This document shows positions 1 to 5,463 of a stretch of DNA of 8,751 nucleotides, in pieces; position 1 is the first letter of the stretch; the number at the start of each line of letters is the position of its first letter. The notes beneath the pieces are model-generated. The model had not been told where the DNA came from, searched no databases, and worked only from the letters and a program-made list of their open reading frames with translations. The position numbers were made by a program, and so were the translations under genes. The DNA is from CAVSUR01 sp052143655 (lineage in GTDB: Bacteria > Actinomycetota > Actinomycetes > Streptosporangiales > Streptosporangiaceae): NCBI GenBank assembly GCA_052143655.1, contig JBKQSL010000408.1, positions 1 through 8,751 of the forward strand. Reading direction: 5' to 3'.

Positions 1-413
1 TTCAGCGTGCCAGTGCGGCGAAGGTAACGGTAGCCGGGCAGACCGTCGGCGCCCTCACCGGCCCTGGCCTGGTCGTCCTGGTGGGCGTCACCCACTCCGA
101 CACATCCGCCGTCGCGGCAGCCCTGGCCAGGAAGATTTTCTGCCTGCGGATCCTGGACGGGGAGAAGTCATGTGCCGACACCGGGGCGCCGCTGCTGGTG
201 GTCAGCCAGTTCACGCTCTACGCCGAGACCGCCCGGGGCCGACGCCCGACCTGGCAGGCGGCAGCGCCGCGCTCCGTAGCCGAGCCCCTGGTCAGCGCCT
301 TCATCGACGCTCTGACCAGCCTGGGCGCGAGCGTGCAGTCCGGCGTGTTCGGCGCGGACATGCAGGTGGATCTGGTCAATGACGGCCCTGTCACGCTGAT
401 CCTGGAGCAGTAG
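1..413 (+). CDS. dtd: D-aminoacyl-tRNA deacylase, 5'-truncated by window edge
   Basis: Dtd hydrolyses D-amino acids (and glycine mischarged on tRNA-Ala) from tRNA in the cytoplasm, as a homodimer. The reading frame is open from base 3 and already in register with the family N-terminus (QRAS..KVTV, then GPGLVVLVGVTH), so only about five codons (expected MRAVV) lie outside the window. The internal GTG at 81 is not the start. Both family active-site motifs are visible: SQFTL at 204-218 and the cross-subunit NDGPVT motif at 378-395, four codons before the TAG stop. The visible part is 136 residues, giving about 141 in total against about 145 for E. coli Dtd. The gene converges on the isomerase gene and their 3' ends overlap by 23 bp. 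Identity is firm from the motifs; nothing about regulation can be seen. Confidence 0.95.
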   Translation, partial: QRASAAKVTVAGQTVGALTGPGLVVLVGVTHSDTSAVAAALARKIFCLRILDGEKSCADTGAPLLVVSQFTLYAETARGRRPTWQAAAPRSVAEPLVSAFIDALTSLGASVQSGVFGADMQVDLVNDGPVTLILEQ

Positions 414-1269
414 GCCCGGCTGCCGCCCCGGCCTGGCCGGCCCCGGCAGGCGCGGCCAGTGCCGCCCCGGCAGCCAGGTGCTCGCGAGCGAATTCCAGCG
501 CCTCTGCCAGGTCACCCTGGCGCTCGGTGTCACTGCCAGCCCGGCGGGTGGTGACCTCCAGGACCACGGCACCGCGATACCCGCTGGCGCCCAGCCGCCG
601 CATCATTTCCGCGCACGGCTGCGTGCCGCGACCGGGCACCAGGTGCTCATCCGGCAGCCCGGTCCTGGTGCCGTCAGCCAGGTGCACGTGGGCCAGCCGG
701 CTGCCGAGCGCGTCGGCCATCGCCAGCGCGTCGGACCCGGATACGGCCGTGTGGGAAAGATCGAGGGTCACGTGCGGGCAGTCCATCTCGACCGGGTTCC
801 AGTGCGGCGCCCAGGCGCTGACCTCGGCGTTGCCGGCCCGCATCGGGTAGAGGTTCTCCACCGCGAACTTTATGTCGCTCTCCTGCGCCAGCCGGGCCAG
901 CCCGGTCTCGAAGTCCCGGGCGTATTCGCGCTGCCAGCGGAACGGGGGGTGAACCACGACCGCCCCGGCGCCAAGTTCCTCGGCGACCTCCCTGGCGCGC
1001 TCCAGCTTGCCCCACGGCTCCCGGCCCCACACCCGCTGCGTGACCAGCAGGCAGGGGGCATGCACGGCGAGCACCCGCACGCCGTGGTACTCCGCCAGCC
1101 GGCGCAGCACGCTCGGATCCTGGCTCACCGGGTCAGCGGTGACCATGACCTCGACCCCGTCGTACCCGAGGCGGGCGGCGGCCTCGAACGCGTCCGGCAC
1201 CCGCTCGGGGAACACGGCTGCGGTCGACAGCGCCACCGGCACGCTGGTCAGCGGCGCGACACTGGGCAC
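391..1269 (-). CDS. sugar phosphate isomerase/epimerase family protein (AP-endonuclease-2-like TIM barrel)
   Basis: A protein of about 292 residues of the xylose-isomerase-like TIM-barrel superfamily. These are metal enzymes that isomerise or epimerise sugars or act on related substrates; the substrate here cannot be told. Candidate metal and catalytic residues sit where the fold puts them: Glu138 (AVEN), Asp170 and His173 (LDLSH), His194/His196 (HVHLAD) and Glu238 (VLEV). The GTG start at 1269 is chosen because GGAGG (plus-strand 1274-1278) lies four bases upstream; a further in-frame GTG at 1299 has no such support. After the last barrel element comes an Ala/Gly/Pro-rich tail of about 25 residues, and the gene ends inside dtd. 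It is divergent from radA. The family call is solid, the specific reaction unknown. Confidence 0.85.
   Translation of the reverse strand: MPSVAPLTSVPVALSTAAVFPERVPDAFEAAARLGYDGVEVMVTADPVSQDPSVLRRLAEYHGVRVLAVHAPCLLVTQRVWGREPWGKLERAREVAEELGAGAVVVHPPFRWQREYARDFETGLARLAQESDIKFAVENLYPMRAGNAEVSAWAPHWNPVEMDCPHVTLDLSHTAVSGSDALAMADALGSRLAHVHLADGTRTGLPDEHLVPGRGTQPCAEMMRRLGASGYRGAVVLEVTTRRAGSDTERQGDLAEALEFAREHLAAGAALAAPAGAGQAGAAAGPTAPGSA
420..449. terminator. possible dtd terminator hairpin inside the isomerase 3' end
   Basis: Seven bases after the dtd stop, CTGCCG (420-425) can pair with CGGCAG (444-449), enclosing a self-complementary CCGGCC/GGCCGG core. There is no T-run, which is common for actinobacterial terminators. 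It lies within the codons for the Ala/Gly-rich tail of the opposing isomerase gene. Very GC-rich sequence makes chance stems likely, so confidence is low. Confidence 0.3.
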
Positions 1270-1414
1270 ATCGCCTCCGTTTCTCGGTGGACCTGCCACG
1301 GCGGCCCGGTTGCCAGCTTATGCTCGCCCGGCGGGTACCGGACCCCGGTGACTCACCGCGGCCGTGGTGGCCAGCCCGGCCGGGCTGTCAGTACCGGCCG
1401 CTACGGTGCGGAGC

Positions 1415-2848
1415 ATGGCGAAGGCAGCGGCGGGCGCGATCTACCAGTGCTCCGAGTGCGGCTGGCGCGCCTCGAAGTGGGCTGGCCGGTGCGGCGGCTG
1501 CGACGGCTGGGGCACGGTGACGCAGGCGCGGACCGCCGGGCTTGCGCAGGTGACGCTGCGCGGGCAGGCGCGGACCGCCCTGCCGCTGGCGCCAGGGCGG
1601 GCGGCGATCCCGATCGGCGAGGTCGATGCGGGCGCCGCAGCCGCTCGGCCTACCGGTCTTGACGAGCTCGACCGGGTCCTCGGCGGCGGCCTGGTGCCCG
1701 GCGCGGTGGTGCTGCTGGCCGGCGAGCCCGGTGTCGGCAAGTCGACGCTCCTGTTGGAGGCCGGCGCGCTGGCCGCTGGCTCCGGCCGGGTGCTTTACGT
1801 GACCGGGGAAGAGTCAGCGGCCCAGGTCCGGATGCGGGCCGACCGGGTCGGCGCGGTGACCGACGGCCTGTTCCTGGCCGCGGAGACCGACTTCGCGGCC
1901 CTGCTGGCGCACGTGGAGGAGGTGGCCCCGGACCTGCTCATCGTGGACTCCGTCCAGACGTTCACGGTGGCGGGCGTGGACGGGGCGCCTGGCGGCGTGA
2001 CCCAGGTCCGGGAGATCACCGCCGCGCTGATGACCCTGGCCAAGCAGCACACGCTGACGACCTTGCTGGTCGGCCATGTGACCAAGGACGGCTCGATCGC
2101 CGGCCCGCGCTCACTGGAGCACCTGGTGGACGTGGTGCTGCACTTCGAAGGCGATTCCCGGGGCCAGCTGCGGATGGTCCGGGCGCTGAAGAACAGGTTC
2201 GGCCCGACCGATGAGATCGGCTGCTTCGAGCTCGGCGAGTACGGGCTGATCGGGCTGCCCGACCCGAGCGGCCTGTTCCTGTCGCGCGGTCATGATCCGG
2301 TTCCGGGCACCTGCGTCACTGTGGCCCTGGAGGGGCGCCGGCCACTGCTGGCCGAGGTCCAGACGCTCATCTGCGCCTCCAGCGCGGAGCTGGCCCGCCG
2401 GGTCACCTCAGGCCTGGACTCCGCCAGGGTGGGGATGATGCTGGCTGTCCTGCAGCGCCGGGCCGGCGTGGCCATCGGCAGGCAGGACGTCTACGCCGCC
2501 ACCGTCGGCGGGGTCCGCCTCAGCGAGCCGGCCGCCGACCTGGCGCTGGCCGTTGCGCTCGCCAGCGCTTCGGCGGAGCTCACCGTGCCGCCCGGGCTGG
2601 TGGTCATCGGAGAGGTCGGGCTGGCCGGGGAGATCCGGCGGGTCGGCGGCGTCCAGCGGCGGCTGGCCGAGGCCGAGCGGATGGGGTTCCGGCGGGCAGT
2701 CATCCCGGCCGGCTCCGGCTGCATGCCGCCCGGGATGACTGCCGGCGGCGGCCCGCGCGGCGACCGACAGCCGAGCCCGGGCGCGCTGACCGATATCCGC
2801 GAGGTGACCAGCATCCGGGAGGCCATCGCCGCGGCACTGGGCCGGTGA
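1415..2848 (+). CDS. radA: DNA repair protein RadA (Sms), RecA-like ATPase
   Basis: RadA (Sms) is a DnaB-like hexameric ATPase that drives branch migration and processes recombination intermediates. The 477-residue product shows the full architecture: an N-terminal zinc finger (Cys12-x2-Cys15, Cys26-x2-Cys29), the RecA-like core with Walker A GEPGVGKST (Lys109) and Walker B LLIVDSVQT, the RadA-specific KNRFG motif (in ALKNRFGPTDEIG), and the C-terminal Lon-protease-like domain. ATG 1415 is chosen because MAKA..YQCSECGW matches the family N-terminus; an in-frame GTG at 1364 would add 17 residues unlike the family. GGAG lies only one base before the ATG, while TACGGT (1402-1407) ends seven bases before it, so a leaderless transcript is possible. 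Between about residues 432 and 458 there is a Gly/Pro-rich stretch where I expect a short loop. disA follows 279 bp downstream on the same strand. Confidence 0.96.
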   Translation: MAKAAAGAIYQCSECGWRASKWAGRCGGCDGWGTVTQARTAGLAQVTLRGQARTALPLAPGRAAIPIGEVDAGAAAARPTGLDELDRVLGGGLVPGAVVLLAGEPGVGKSTLLLEAGALAAGSGRVLYVTGEESAAQVRMRADRVGAVTDGLFLAAETDFAALLAHVEEVAPDLLIVDSVQTFTVAGVDGAPGGVTQVREITAALMTLAKQHTLTTLLVGHVTKDGSIAGPRSLEHLVDVVLHFEGDSRGQLRMVRALKNRFGPTDEIGCFELGEYGLIGLPDPSGLFLSRGHDPVPGTCVTVALEGRRPLLAEVQTLICASSAELARRVTSGLDSARVGMMLAVLQRRAGVAIGRQDVYAATVGGVRLSEPAADLALAVALASASAELTVPPGLVVIGEVGLAGEIRRVGGVQRRLAEAERMGFRRAVIPAGSGCMPPGMTAGGGPRGDRQPSPGALTDIREVTSIREAIAAALGR

Positions 2849-2853
2849 GGGCA

Positions 2854-2873
2854 CAGCCGGCGGCCACTGGCTG
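2854..2873 (+). terminator. weak hairpin just after radA
   Basis: CAGCC (2854-2858) and GGCTG (2869-2873) can form a five-pair stem beginning five bases after the radA stop. There is no T-run. It may end or attenuate radA transcription before disA, but a stem this short arises easily by chance. Confidence 0.2.
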
Positions 2874-2877
2874 ACAA

Positions 2878-2911
2878 GGACCGGCGCGCGAGGACCGGAC
2901 GGCGGGACCGG
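2878..2911 (+). repeat. three spaced copies of GGACCGG
   Basis: GGACCGG occurs exactly at 2878-2884, 2892-2898 and 2905-2911, with start-to-start spacings of 14 and 13 bp, in the radA-disA intergenic region. The spacing is not a whole number of helical turns. It could be a decayed tandem duplication or a set of protein sites; the sequence does not decide. Confidence 0.6.
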
Positions 2912-2979
2912 GCAGGTCAGGCAATGCGGCGCGGACGGTGCTTCCAGCCTGGCCCGGCTGATCCTGCACTGGTCCCGGG

Positions 2980-2989
2980 GCGCATGCGC
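2980..2989. repeat. 10-bp perfect palindrome GCGCATGCGC
   Basis: A perfect 10-bp palindrome about 90 bp upstream of the likely disA -10 box. It may be a dimeric regulator site. GC-rich palindromes of this length also occur by chance in this base composition. Confidence 0.4.
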
Positions 2990-3000
2990 GGCGCCATGAG

Positions 3001-3046
3001 GCGGTAGCCGGTCACCCAGGGTGGCGGTAACCGGTCACCCAGGGTA
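3001..3046 (+). repeat. tandem repeat, two 23-bp units, upstream of disA
   Basis: Two adjacent 23-bp units (3001-3023 and 3024-3046) differ at only two positions (G/A at 3007 versus 3030, and 3023 versus 3046). Each contains CCGGTCACCCAGGGT. The second unit ends 29 bp before the likely -10 box of disA, so the array lies immediately upstream of or overlapping the -35 zone. That is where an activator or repressor would bind. The unit has no recognisable riboswitch or known operator consensus. Confidence 0.75.
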
Positions 3047-3075
3047 ACGTGTCGGCGTGACATGCCGGGCGCCGA

Positions 3076-3081
3076 TAGACT
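3076..3081 (+). promoter_or_regulatory. likely disA -10 box TAGACT
   Basis: TAGACT matches the actinobacterial housekeeping-sigma -10 consensus (TAgnnT) very well, and sits 46 bases before the chosen disA start, implying a leader of about 40 nt. No clear TTGACA lies 17-18 bp upstream. GTGACA at 3057-3062 resembles a -35 but is only 13 bp away. The promoter may therefore depend on a factor bound to the 23-bp repeats just upstream. Confidence 0.45.
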
Positions 3082-3093
3082 GCGGGCATCCAG

Positions 3094-3123
3094 CGACCGG
3101 GGGGCCGACGACCGGGGGGCCGG
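3094..3123 (+). repeat. 15-bp tandem duplication in the disA leader
   Basis: CGACCGGGGGGCCGA (3094-3108) is followed directly by a second copy (3109-3123) that differs only in the last base. The second copy carries the G-run at 3114-3119, eight bases before the GTG start, which is the best ribosome-binding candidate. The duplication thus supplies two candidate ribosome-binding sites in tandem. Slippage could change the copy number. Confidence 0.7.
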
Positions 3124-3127
3124 AGCA

Positions 3128-4207
3128 GTGAGCCAGGTGCTAGATGAGCGTCGGCGCGCCGCGCTCGCCGCGCTCGCGCCGGGAACTACCTTGCGTGACG
3201 GTCTGGAGCGGATCCTGCGCGGCAGCACCGGTGCGCTGATCGTGCTGGGCTATGACGACAGCGTCGCCGACCTGTGCTCGGGCGGGTTCGAGTTGAGTGT
3301 CGGCTTCTCCGCGACCAGGCTGCGCGAGCTGGCGAAGATGGACGGCGCCATCATCCTGGACCGGGACAGCCAGCACATCCTGCGCGCCGCCGTGCAGCTC
3401 GTGCCCGATCCGGCGCTGCCGACGGATGAGTCGGGAACCCGGCACCGCACCGCCGACCGGGTGTCGCGGCAGACCGGCTACCCGGTGATCTCGGTCAGCA
3501 AGTCGATGCGGATCATCGCCTTGTACACCGACGGCATGCGCTACGTGCTGGAAGACTCCGCGGTGATCCTTTCCCGGGCGCATCAGGCGCTCGCCACCCT
3601 CGAGCGGTGCAAGGTCCGCCTGACCGAGGCCTCAGGCACCCTGTCGGCGCTGGAGATCGAGGATCTGGCCACCGCCCGCGACGTCACCGCCATGGTCCAG
3701 CAGCTGGAAATGGCCCGGCGGGTGGCCAGCGAGATCGAGGAGTACGTCCTCGAACTGGGCACCGACAGTCGGCTGCTCGCGCTCCAGCTCGAAGGGCTGG
3801 CGGCGGGCACCGGGCCGGAGCGTGAACTGCTGGTCGCCGACTACGTCCCCGCTACCGCGGGAGAGCACGCTGCAGCGAGCGCGGCGGCACTGAGCCGACT
3901 CGCGGAAATGCCGCAGGACAAGCTGCTCGATGCGGTGGAGGTGGCCGGCATGCTGGGGCTGGGCGGGAGCGGCCAGCTGGACGACCCGGTCAGCCCGCGC
4001 GGCTACCGGCTGCTGGCCAAGGTCCCGCGGCTGTCCTCCGACGTCGCCGGCACGCTGATCGAGCATTTCGGCGGCCTGCAGAAGCTGCTCGCCGCTTCGG
4101 TCGAGGATCTGCAGCGGGTCGGCGGCATCGGCAGCAGCCAGGCTCGCACTGTCCGCGAGGGGCTGTCCCGGCTGGCCGAGTCCTCGCTGGTCGAGCGCTA
4201 CAGCTGA
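3128..4207 (+). CDS. disA: DNA integrity scanning protein DisA, diadenylate cyclase
   Basis: DisA makes c-di-AMP from two ATP and pauses at branched DNA, linking DNA integrity to second-messenger level. It works as an octamer in the cytoplasm. The 359-residue product matches the family length. The N-terminal DAC domain carries both catalytic motifs, Asp72-Gly73-Ala74 and Arg105-His106-Arg107. A helical middle region follows, then a C-terminal RuvA-like helix-hairpin-helix DNA-binding domain (about 290-355; HFGGLQKLL..VGGIGSSQAR). GTG 3128 is chosen because it gives the family N-terminus (LDERRRAALAALAPGTTLRDGLERI in outline) and a G-run lies eight bases upstream. The ATG at 3062 would place the likely -10 box inside the gene. 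It follows radA in the same direction; RadA is known to inhibit DisA in Bacillus. It has its own probable promoter and repeat-rich upstream region. Confidence 0.96.
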   Translation: MSQVLDERRRAALAALAPGTTLRDGLERILRGSTGALIVLGYDDSVADLCSGGFELSVGFSATRLRELAKMDGAIILDRDSQHILRAAVQLVPDPALPTDESGTRHRTADRVSRQTGYPVISVSKSMRIIALYTDGMRYVLEDSAVILSRAHQALATLERCKVRLTEASGTLSALEIEDLATARDVTAMVQQLEMARRVASEIEEYVLELGTDSRLLALQLEGLAAGTGPERELLVADYVPATAGEHAAASAAALSRLAEMPQDKLLDAVEVAGMLGLGGSGQLDDPVSPRGYRLLAKVPRLSSDVAGTLIEHFGGLQKLLAASVEDLQRVGGIGSSQARTVREGLSRLAESSLVERYS

Positions 4208-4276
4208 GCCCGGCCGCTGAAACCACCCGCCGGCTTGCGGAGCGAGCGCGGCGCCATGGCCAGGCCTGCCTTGTCT

Positions 4277-4316
4277 GAGCCGGAACGTCAGCTCTCACCT
4301 CAGCCGGAATGTCAGC
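4277..4316. repeat. 24-bp-period near duplication at the 3' end of the membrane-protein gene
   Basis: GAGCCGGAACGTCAGC (4277-4292) and CAGCCGGAATGTCAGC (4301-4316) match at 14 of 16 bases with a period of 24 bp. The right copy encodes the last residues (LTFRL) of the opposing membrane protein and the left copy lies just past its stop. This looks like a duplication of the C-terminal codons, after which one copy was left outside the frame. Confidence 0.55.
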
Positions 4317-5041
4317 GCGTTGCTGGTCAGCAGCCCGTCCGTGGCCGTGGCCGTGTACAGCCCCGAGGCCGCCTGCGGCTCCCCGGCCGGGCAGCCCCGG
4401 GCCGAGCGCTGCTGGTCCCAGGCCACCGGCAGCGACGTGGGGACTCCCCGCTGCAGCTGGATGACCAGCGATCCCTGGCCCTGAACGCAGTCAGCGGAGT
4501 CCCACACCCGGGCCCGCCCGCTGGTGACCGTCAGGGTCAGGTACCGGGTGCCGACGTTCAGCGTGCATGTCCGCGGGAAGGTCGATACGACGTCCACGCT
4601 GAACTCCTGCACCCCGCGCGGGCCGGAGCTGCTCTGGCTCGGCGCCAGGCTCAGCACGACGTCCTTCCGCGGGCAGGTCACGGTGCTCGCCGTCCGGCCC
4701 CCCGGGCTCGCAGCCGCCGATGACCGGGCCGGCCCGCTGCCGGCTGCCGCGGACGGCGAGGGGGAGGCCGAGTCGCTGCGGCTGCCTGTAGCAGCCGGCG
4801 GCCGCACGGGACTGCCGCCCGCCCCGCCCCGGCCGCCGCCGGCCTGACCGTGCTGCCCGTTGCCCGCAGCAGCCCCGGGTGACCCGCCGCCTGCCGTCGC
4901 GCCGCTGCCCAGGGCGTCAGAGAAACCCCAGGCGATGACCGCGAAGACGGCCAGCCCGATGACGAGTGCGGCGAACCGCCGCCGCCAGTAGACGACGGAC
5001 CCCTGCACCTCTCCGTGATAACGGAAAGTGTTCGCGCCCAT
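4295..5041 (-). CDS. single-pass membrane protein with four-Cys extracytoplasmic domain (Rv3587c-like)
   Basis: A protein of about 248 residues with no assignable enzyme activity. A short cytoplasmic N-terminus ends in Arg-Arg-Arg (20-22), followed by one membrane helix (about 23-40; ALVIGLAVFAVIAW). Next is a long Gly/Ala/Pro/Ser-rich linker (about 44-118), then a folded, beta-looking domain (about 119-248) with four cysteines (Cys123, Cys149, Cys175, Cys207) that could form two disulfides outside the membrane. ATG 5041 is chosen because CATACT ends six bases upstream, which fits a leaderless transcript. An upstream ATG at 5179 would add 46 Arg/Ala-rich residues with no convincing ribosome site. 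The position between disA and mutY, on the opposite strand, matches Rv3587c of M. tuberculosis as I remember it. The role is unknown; the topology suggests an envelope or cell-wall protein. Confidence 0.8.
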   Translation of the reverse strand: MGANTFRYHGEVQGSVVYWRRRFAALVIGLAVFAVIAWGFSDALGSGATAGGGSPGAAAGNGQHGQAGGGRGGAGGSPVRPPAATGSRSDSASPSPSAAAGSGPARSSAAASPGGRTASTVTCPRKDVVLSLAPSQSSSGPRGVQEFSVDVVSTFPRTCTLNVGTRYLTLTVTSGRARVWDSADCVQGQGSLVIQLQRGVPTSLPVAWDQQRSARGCPAGEPQAASGLYTATATDGLLTSNALTFRLR

Positions 5042-5047
5042 GCCACG

Positions 5048-5053
5048 AGTATG
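5048..5053 (-). promoter_or_regulatory. possible leaderless -10 box (CATACT) for the membrane-protein gene
   Basis: On the minus strand CATACT ends six bases before ATG 5041, the spacing expected if transcription begins at the A of the start codon. No good ribosome-binding site precedes that ATG, and no clear -35 is visible. Leaderless genes are common in actinomycetes. Confidence 0.35.
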
Positions 5054-5259
5054 CAAGAGAGCCGGCTCAGCCACGGCCCGGCGCGCCGCACCCGCCGGAG
5101 TGCGTCTGCGCAGTTCAGCGGATAGATGCACGGTTGCAGCGGTTGTCCGGGAGAAGGCGGGATGCGGCTCTGACGGCATCCGGCAGGATCCGCGTCGATT
5201 ACGTAACGTTGTCAGGAGCAGCAGGCGGCGGTCTGCTCCCGGGCACCGCGGCGGGCATG

Positions 5260-5276
5260 TGACGATCAGATCGTCA
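5260..5276. promoter_or_regulatory. 17-bp palindrome, operator-like
   Basis: TGACGATCAGATCGTCA is an 8-bp perfect inverted repeat around a single central base. Its size and symmetry suit a dimeric helix-turn-helix regulator. It lies between the divergent membrane-protein gene and mutY, just outside the first relic hairpin, so it could also be an outer part of that relic. No regulator gene is in the window. Confidence 0.4.
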
Positions 5277-5284
5277 GCGAAAAT

Positions 5285-5328
5285 GCGGCGTGCGGACTCC
5301 CGCCCTCAGGCGGGGGAGGAAACGCCGC
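5285..5328 (+). repeat. left hairpin of the relic, two-tier stem
   Basis: An outer 7-bp stem, GCGGCGT (5285-5291) with ACGCCGC (5322-5328), encloses an inner stem, CCCGCC (5299-5304) with GGCGGG (5309-5314), closed by loop CTCA. The inner part resembles the hairpin at 5434-5453. It could be a transposon end, or act as a terminator or attenuator in the mutY leader if transcription starts further upstream. Confidence 0.6.
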
Positions 5329-5364
5329 TCCTTCCTTCCAAGGGCTACCTCCAAACGGACGCGC

Positions 5365-5370
5365 TAGCGT
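5365..5370 (+). promoter_or_regulatory. possible mutY -10 box TAGCGT
   Basis: TAGCGT fits the TAGnnT -10 pattern and ends seven bases before the in-frame GTG at 5378, so a leaderless mRNA starting there is conceivable. It would also give a leader of about 20 nt for the GTG at 5399. No -35 element is evident. If real, the mutY promoter lies inside the relic. Confidence 0.25.
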
Positions 5371-5398
5371 GTGAGGTGTGGCGAGGGGGCGGCCGGCG

Positions 5399-5463
5399 GT
5401 GAAGCAGGAAAACCCGTGGGTGACCCCGGGAATCCCCGCCCTTCAGGGCGGGGAGGATGTCAA
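5399..5463 (+). ncRNA. omega-RNA-like 3' scaffold remnant overlapping mutY 5' end
   Basis: This segment looks like the 3' end of a TnpB guide-RNA scaffold. It starts in the TnpB-tail-like codons GTGAAGCAGGAA, contains the hairpin CCCCGCCC (5434-5441), loop TTCA, GGGCGGGG (5446-5453), and ends with TCAA (5460-5463), after which the guide would begin at 5464. Only the last part of a full scaffold is present, so activity is doubtful. The family assignment rests on recognition of the motif and not on a covariance search. Confidence 0.35.

Larger units (their letters stand above)
5042..5284. other. gene-poor spacer with two palindromes
   Basis: Between the chosen start of the membrane-protein gene and the relic hairpins I see no convincing gene. 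It holds TTACGTAA (5199-5206) overlapping AACGTT (5205-5210), then TTGTCA (5209-5214), a -35-like hexamer with no good -10 partner. It also holds the near-perfect palindrome at 5260-5276. In M. tuberculosis, as I recall, a carbonic anhydrase gene lies in this interval; nothing coding for one is present here. Confidence 0.5.
5285..5463 (+). mobile_element. relic of a TnpB-type (IS200/IS605/IS1341) element, no transposase
   Basis: A stretch of about 180 bp holds two related hairpins: GA-C-TCCCGCCC-TCA-GGCGGGGG-AGGA around 5295-5320, and GA-A-TCCCCGCCC-TTCA-GGGCGGGG-AGGA around 5430-5457. The right copy is followed by ATGTCAA. In actinobacterial tnpB-bearing elements this terminal hairpin plus TCAA is, from memory, the typical right end. 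The bases before it (5399-5410) encode VKQE, which resembles the usual C-terminal tail of TnpB there. No TnpA, intact TnpB, zinc ribbon or RuvC motif is present, so it is a solo end or a MITE-like derivative. The left boundary is a guess. The match is recalled, not searched. Confidence 0.55.

Noticed and set aside
81..413. dtd as a complete gene starting at GTG 81
   Set aside because: The frame is open to the window edge and the upstream residues match the Dtd N-terminus, so the gene is truncated by the window.
478..1662. 394-codon plus-strand open frame opposite the isomerase gene
   Set aside because: It lies antisense to a well-supported gene and runs on into radA in another frame. The protein is low-complexity Arg/Pro/His-rich with no motifs, typical of a GC-rich shadow frame.
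3001..3123. c-di-AMP (ydaO-type) riboswitch or CRISPR array upstream of disA
   Set aside because: I see no ydaO conserved elements, and two adjacent 23-bp units without spacers are not a CRISPR array.
3062..3127. disA start at ATG 3062
   Set aside because: It would place the good -10 box TAGACT and a 15-bp tandem repeat inside the coding region and add 22 residues absent from the usual 357-360-residue DisA.
5042..5179. 46-residue N-terminal extension of the membrane protein from ATG 5179
   Set aside because: The extension is Arg/Ala-rich without a convincing ribosome site, while ATG 5041 has a well-placed -10 and gives a normal cytoplasmic N-terminus before the membrane helix.
5285..5463. 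Intact insertion sequence
   Set aside because: No transposase, intact TnpB or RuvC/zinc-ribbon motif is present in this short stretch; only end-like structures remain.
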